From contig CAYYYJ010000038.1 of NCBI GenBank assembly GCA_964476045.1, forward strand, positions 1 through 6,265: DNA of 6,265 bases, in the 5' to 3' direction. This DNA comes from CAYYYJ01 sp964476045. GTDB lineage: Archaea > Aenigmatarchaeota > Aenigmatarchaeia > QMZP01 > JACQNV01. Below are positions 4,879 to 6,265 of the stretch, piece by piece (the stretch's first letter is position 1; the number at the start of each line of letters is the position of its first letter). The translations under genes were made by a program, and so were the position numbers. The notes below the pieces were generated by a model. It was not told where the DNA came from. It saw only the letters and a list, made by a program, of their open reading frames with translations, and searched no databases.

Positions 4879-6156
4879 TCAAAGATCTGTTCGGGCTTTG
4901 TTGTTTTTTGAAGGGCGTTTTTTCTTTTTTACTTTTTTCTTTGAAACTTCTGCAGAATCATTTTCTTTCTCATTATCTTCTTCTGCCGCCTTTGGCTTTT
5001 TTGTTTTTAATTTAAATTTAAAGAATACGACTATTGCGACTAGCAGAATAACTCCAACAACGCCTAGCATCATCAACATTGCCATATCAGGGGCTTTTCC
5101 AGTCGCTAGGGGTTCAGATTTTACCGGCTCCGACTGCTTCTCTGAAAGCATTATCTTTCCTGTTTTCTTAGAAGTTTTCTCGTTGAAGAACACAGTGACT
5201 TCAGCATCGTATTCGTCTTCCTTTAGATCTTTCGTGTTCCAGTATACTGTCAGATTTTTGCTCTCGAAGCCTGCTAAGTTTTCTGTAGGTGACTTAAGCG
5301 TCTCTATTAGAGAACCTTTTTTGGTGATTTTCAGCTCCCCTACAACGTCTTTTATCTCAGAATTCGACTCGCTTTTTATTGATATTGCAATAGGATTTAT
5401 CTGTTGTGCGAAGGCCTGGGAAGTGAATTCTGTTATGCTTATCGAATCCTCGCCTACCCTGAATTCTGATTCAGAAACAGCTTCCTTGTCAGAGTAGTGG
5501 ACAACAGCCTTGGCCTTGTATTTACCTTGTTTAAATCTCTTATCTTGAACAATACTTTCCTTGAAATTTATAGATTTTCCAGACTCGACTGTTTTTTCTG
5601 CTGTAGTTATTGTGCTCAACTTCTCGCCATCCTGTGTTGAGATTTCTATAGACCCTTTCGCAGAAAAAGTTTCTTGGCCTAAGTTGCTTACCTCGAGATC
5701 CAGCTTTATATCACTTCCAACAAGAACATCAGCTATTCTTAGTGACGCCTCGCCATAAATTCCTGTGTATGGTACTTTCGTATTTATTACGCCTACTACT
5801 CCTATGGCAGTCCCTACTGTGTCTCCAGATTCGTCTGTTTTTTGAAAAACTTTTACATAACTTATGTATGCACCACCTCTTTTAAGTTTTGCTGGAAACG
5901 AAATAGATAGATCAAACTTACTCTGACCATTTTCCATTCTCTTATTCACTATTGAACTATAGTCCTTGAGAAAACCTTCCATTACAACTGTATAGTCATC
6001 TGTAGACAAGGAGTCTATAACAATGAATGTTATGGTCTGTTGTTTATTCGCCTCAAAATCAACTCCAAGCCTAGACGGTGTTATACCAAAACCATGGACC
6101 AGTGGGACAATGGTCAATGTAACTACGAGAAGAAATACAATAAATGGCTTGATCAT
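4879..6156 (-). CDS. Exported type I membrane protein with beta-rich ectodomain and lysine-rich cytosolic tail
   Basis: This first gene of the operon encodes 425 residues. The signal peptide (1-22) has probable cleavage after VHG, leaving FGITPSRLGVDF at the N-terminus. The ectodomain (about 23-350) consists of repeated beta-sandwich-like segments: an N-terminal part (to about 130) with FEANKQQTITFIVID and GTAIGVVGVINTKVPY, resembling in pattern the PapD/DUF916-type domains of surface-protein helpers; a second (about 135-235) with LDLEVSNLGQETF and GKYKAKAVVHYSD; and a third (about 237-336) with a similar IAISIKSESNSE / EYDAEVTVFF plan. One membrane helix follows (about 357-379), then a tail (380-425) with an acidic patch and KKKVKKKKRPSK. 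Only one sequon (N301) is apparent and the mature part has no cysteine, unlike the last two proteins of the operon. I do not recognise a named family; assembly, chaperoning or scaffolding of the cotranscribed surface proteins is inferred from position and fold pattern. Confidence 0.85.
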   Translation of the reverse strand: MIKPFIVFLLVVTLTIVPLVHGFGITPSRLGVDFEANKQQTITFIVIDSLSTDDYTVVMEGFLKDYSSIVNKRMENGQSKFDLSISFPAKLKRGGAYISYVKVFQKTDESGDTVGTAIGVVGVINTKVPYTGIYGEASLRIADVLVGSDIKLDLEVSNLGQETFSAKGSIEISTQDGEKLSTITTAEKTVESGKSINFKESIVQDKRFKQGKYKAKAVVHYSDKEAVSESEFRVGEDSISITEFTSQAFAQQINPIAISIKSESNSEIKDVVGELKITKKGSLIETLKSPTENLAGFESKNLTVYWNTKDLKEDEYDAEVTVFFNEKTSKKTGKIMLSEKQSEPVKSEPLATGKAPDMAMLMMLGVVGVILLVAIVVFFKFKLKTKKPKAAEEDNEKENDSAEVSKKKVKKKKRPSKNNKARTDL

Positions 6157-6200
6157 AAAATATAATATAGTATATTAACTTTAACTATTTATAAAACTTT
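6157..6200 (-). promoter_or_regulatory. Promoter of the leftward surface-protein operon
   Basis: On the - strand, TTTTATAAAT (6187-6196) is a strong archaeal TATA box, preceded by the purine-rich AAAAG expected of a BRE. The box centre is about 35 bases before the ATG at 6156, so transcription should start near 6165 with an untranslated leader of roughly 10 bases. That leader is A/T only and has no Shine-Dalgarno sequence. Confidence 0.65.
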
Positions 6201-6202
6201 TG

Positions 6203-6225
6203 ACTTGTCCGGCTCTGGGACAAGT
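6203..6225. promoter_or_regulatory. Inverted repeat upstream of the operon promoter, candidate operator
   Basis: The arms ACTTGTCC (6203-6210) and GGACAAGT (6218-6225) are perfect reverse complements separated by 7 bases. The repeat ends 6 bases from the leftward TATA box and about 11 bases from a possible rightward one. This suggests a shared site for a dimeric regulator. There is no T-run to make it a terminator. Confidence 0.45.
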
Positions 6226-6236
6226 TATTTCTGAAC

Positions 6237-6246
6237 CCTTATAAAG
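6237..6246 (+). promoter_or_regulatory. Possible divergent TATA box at the right edge
   Basis: CCTTATAAAG reads as a TATA box on the + strand and would place a start near 6267, outside the window. An ATGAAGAAAAC at 6255-6265 could be a gene start, but it lies too close to this box to be its leaderless start. The evidence is thin because the window ends here. Confidence 0.3.
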
Positions 6247-6265
6247 AATAAGTTATGAAGAAAAC

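Noticed and set aside
4859..5497. Long 212-codon open frame on the + strand
   Set aside because: It is antisense to the 425-residue gene. Its Phe/Ser-rich translation is the complement of Lys/Glu/Asp codons, and there is no promoter.

Overview
The window looks archaeal. It is AT-rich, its start sites sit about 25-35 bases after TATA-like boxes with no clear Shine-Dalgarno sequence, and the largest secreted protein carries what looks like the archaeal PGF-pre-PGF domain. The style of the small secreted proteins suggests a DPANN-type archaeon (Woesearchaeota/Pacearchaeota-like). That placement is inference; no rRNA or other phylogenetic marker is present beyond the end of CTP synthase.

Left part, + strand (1-1830). 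The window opens inside the last fifth of pyrG (CTP synthase, glutaminase domain), which ends at 309. After a 91-base spacer with a TATA box and a perfect 20-base palindrome centred on the next start codon comes a two-gene module: a winged-helix/nucleotidyltransferase fusion (401-1252) and, overlapping it by ATGA, a HEPN-fold protein (1249-1698). This has the layout of an MNT-HEPN (type VII) toxin-antitoxin pair. Directly after the HEPN stop codon lies a second copy of the pyrG 3' end. 100 bases are identical (182-281 and 1712-1811), but the two copies have different tails. The module is therefore bracketed by direct repeats of the pyrG end, as if a 1530-base unit had recombined into pyrG and given it a new C-terminal tail.

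Right part, - strand (1884-6156). Four genes read leftward from one promoter near 6190, with gaps of 13, 48 and 6 bases. They encode (1) a 425-residue protein with a signal peptide, beta-rich ectodomain, single membrane segment and lysine-rich cytosolic tail; (2) a 145-residue membrane-anchored beta-sandwich protein; (3) a 204-residue signal-anchored, Cys-containing beta protein; and (4) a 624-residue modular surface protein with an Ig/cadherin-like domain, a DCGGPC cysteine motif, a Ser/Gly/Pro/Tyr linker, seven C-x12-C-type repeats, a PGF-pre-PGF-like domain and a C-terminal membrane anchor. Every product is exported or membrane-anchored and several carry N-glycosylation sequons, so the operon probably builds or displays a cell-surface structure. 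The precise function cannot be read from the sequence.

The right edge (6157-6265) holds the operon promoter, an 8-bp inverted repeat just upstream, and a possible divergent TATA box for a gene lying mostly outside the window.
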